From Candidatus Woesebacteria bacterium (GTDB taxonomy: Bacteria > Patescibacteriota > Microgenomatia > UBA10105 > UBA927): 8,394 nt of DNA. A program made the position numbers and the translations under genes. The stretch covers positions 1 to 8,394 of the forward strand of contig JAGVFE010000058.1 in the NCBI GenBank assembly GCA_020057765.1, given 5' to 3'. How positions within the stretch are numbered: the stretch's first letter is position 1; each line of letters opens with the position of its first letter. Of the stretch, positions 7,595 through 8,394 are shown piece by piece. Below the pieces are notes generated by a model. That model saw only the letters and a program-made list of their open reading frames with translations, ran no database searches and was not told the DNA's origin.

Positions 7595-8394
7595 AACGTA
7601 AACGAAAATACTACCTTGTGTGTGCCTTCCGGCACTACCACCCCCTGAAACGCATAGTTTGTTCGGTAAATAGACGTCTCTTTATCGTCAACCCGCGCCC
7701 GCCATCCCCGATCATACGTGTTGGAAATAACCAGGAACCTCGGTACGGCAACACGCACATCTATCTCTATGACATTGGATTCATATCGCGTCATCACGGA
7801 AGACTCGTTAGATTGAAGCGGGACGTTGATCACTTCGGGTTTCCCCTCAACCACAGCCTCCAGACGAAGATTAGACAACCCGTACAACCGCTGCAAAGCC
7901 TTTGCTTTCCCTATCACTGATATCAACCGCTCCACGAGATATACCCGCGGTAAAACTCTCGTGTCCTCATAGACTTTCGTTTCTCCCTCGTCAAACACAG
8001 GCAGAAGATATGGCTCCGATAACGCTGATAACGACAGGATATATCGAACGCCCAGGAGTGGCACGAGCTTAGCGCCGGCATCCTCAAGGGAGACGATCCG
8101 ATTAAATCCGAACGGAGGGGAAATATCCGACTTTCCCCGGGCTATAGCCGCCATGAGCTCCTCATATCGAGAAGAGATTATGGGATCATATCCCTCAATA
8201 GATTCTATACCGAAATAACTCGCTGTATTGGGAGGTAGAATCCGCTTATCAACGCTCATCACCCGGAACGGCTTCTCTTGTTCTTTGAGAAACGCAGTGA
8301 TCTTTGTCTCGGGAAAAAAATACTCTCTTGGTGTAAACGGTGTAAATTTCCATCCGAATCGCAAAAGATCAACCGTGGTCAAACCAATAAGGAA
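7591..8394 (-). CDS. YfhO-like membrane protein, C-terminal part (5' end cut by window edge)
   Basis: The minus-strand frame is open from the window edge to a TGA at 7593-7591, giving 267 visible residues. The TTG at 8382 is internal, since the frame continues above it, so the start lies outside. The first residues are the end of a membrane segment leading into VDLLRFGWKFTPFTPREYFFP. What follows is the extracytoplasmic domain of YfhO-like proteins: SIEGYDPIISSRYEELM (about 65-81), corresponding to PEGYDALYPQRYGELL in the complete YfhO-like protein of this window, and near the end NTYDRGW, VDDK, IYRTNYAF and VPEGTHKVVFSF. Two usually conserved positions differ (PGW is RGW, DG is DD). The chain stops where its relative continues into YDPLSFKIG and a final membrane helix, so that helix is absent. 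It overlaps the glycosyltransferase start by 4 bases. The family call is firm; whether it is active or decaying is open. Confidence 0.82.
   Translation of the reverse strand, partial: FLIGLTTVDLLRFGWKFTPFTPREYFFPETKITAFLKEQEKPFRVMSVDKRILPPNTASYFGIESIEGYDPIISSRYEELMAAIARGKSDISPPFGFNRIVSLEDAGAKLVPLLGVRYILSLSALSEPYLLPVFDEGETKVYEDTRVLPRVYLVERLISVIGKAKALQRLYGLSNLRLEAVVEGKPEVINVPLQSNESSVMTRYESNVIEIDVRVAVPRFLVISNTYDRGWRARVDDKETSIYRTNYAFQGVVVPEGTHKVVFSFTL

Noticed and set aside
7560..7600. Frameshift that would restore the missing last helix of the partial YfhO-like protein
   Set aside because: I read the downstream sequence in the other phases: one is the glycosyltransferase N-terminus, and neither gives a hydrophobic helix, so no simple one-base error restores the usual C-terminus.

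Overview
The window is almost solid coding sequence for cell-envelope glycosylation proteins. It holds four complete genes and two genes cut by the window edges, arranged as two convergent operons that meet tail to tail near position 4315. Only 10 bases (1057-1061 and 6741-6745) lie outside coding sequence. No tRNA, rRNA, CRISPR array, insertion sequence or promoter is visible. Both operons enter from outside the window, so their promoters are not expected here.

Plus-strand operon (1-4321): the C-terminal part of a multi-spanning GT-C type glycosyltransferase, then a 535-residue membrane protein resembling the '6-pyruvoyl-tetrahydropterin synthase-related' membrane family, then a complete 551-residue GT-C glycosyltransferase. 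The third protein is a recognisable paralogue of the first. Minus-strand operon (8394 down to 4308): the C-terminal third of a YfhO-like protein, a soluble family 2 (GT-A fold) glycosyltransferase, and a complete YfhO-like membrane protein of about 810 residues. Junctions are ATGA overlaps or 5-base gaps, so translational coupling is likely.

Inferred joint role: the GT-A enzyme works on the cytoplasmic face with nucleotide-sugar donors. The GT-C/YfhO-type proteins carry many membrane helices and large extracytoplasmic loops, and would transfer sugars from polyprenyl-phosphate carriers to a surface polymer or protein. Three of the proteins end in, or close to, the same extracytoplasmic 'PGW...DG...G.H.V.F' module. 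Sugars and acceptors cannot be read from the sequence.

Organism: a bacterium using the standard stop codons. TGA ends two genes, so a TGA-glycine code is unlikely. Strings of PMT-like, PTPS-related and YfhO-like genes with very short intergenic gaps and weak Shine-Dalgarno sites resemble Candidate Phyla Radiation (Patescibacteria, Microgenomates-like) genomes. That placement is inference from gene style, not from a marker gene.
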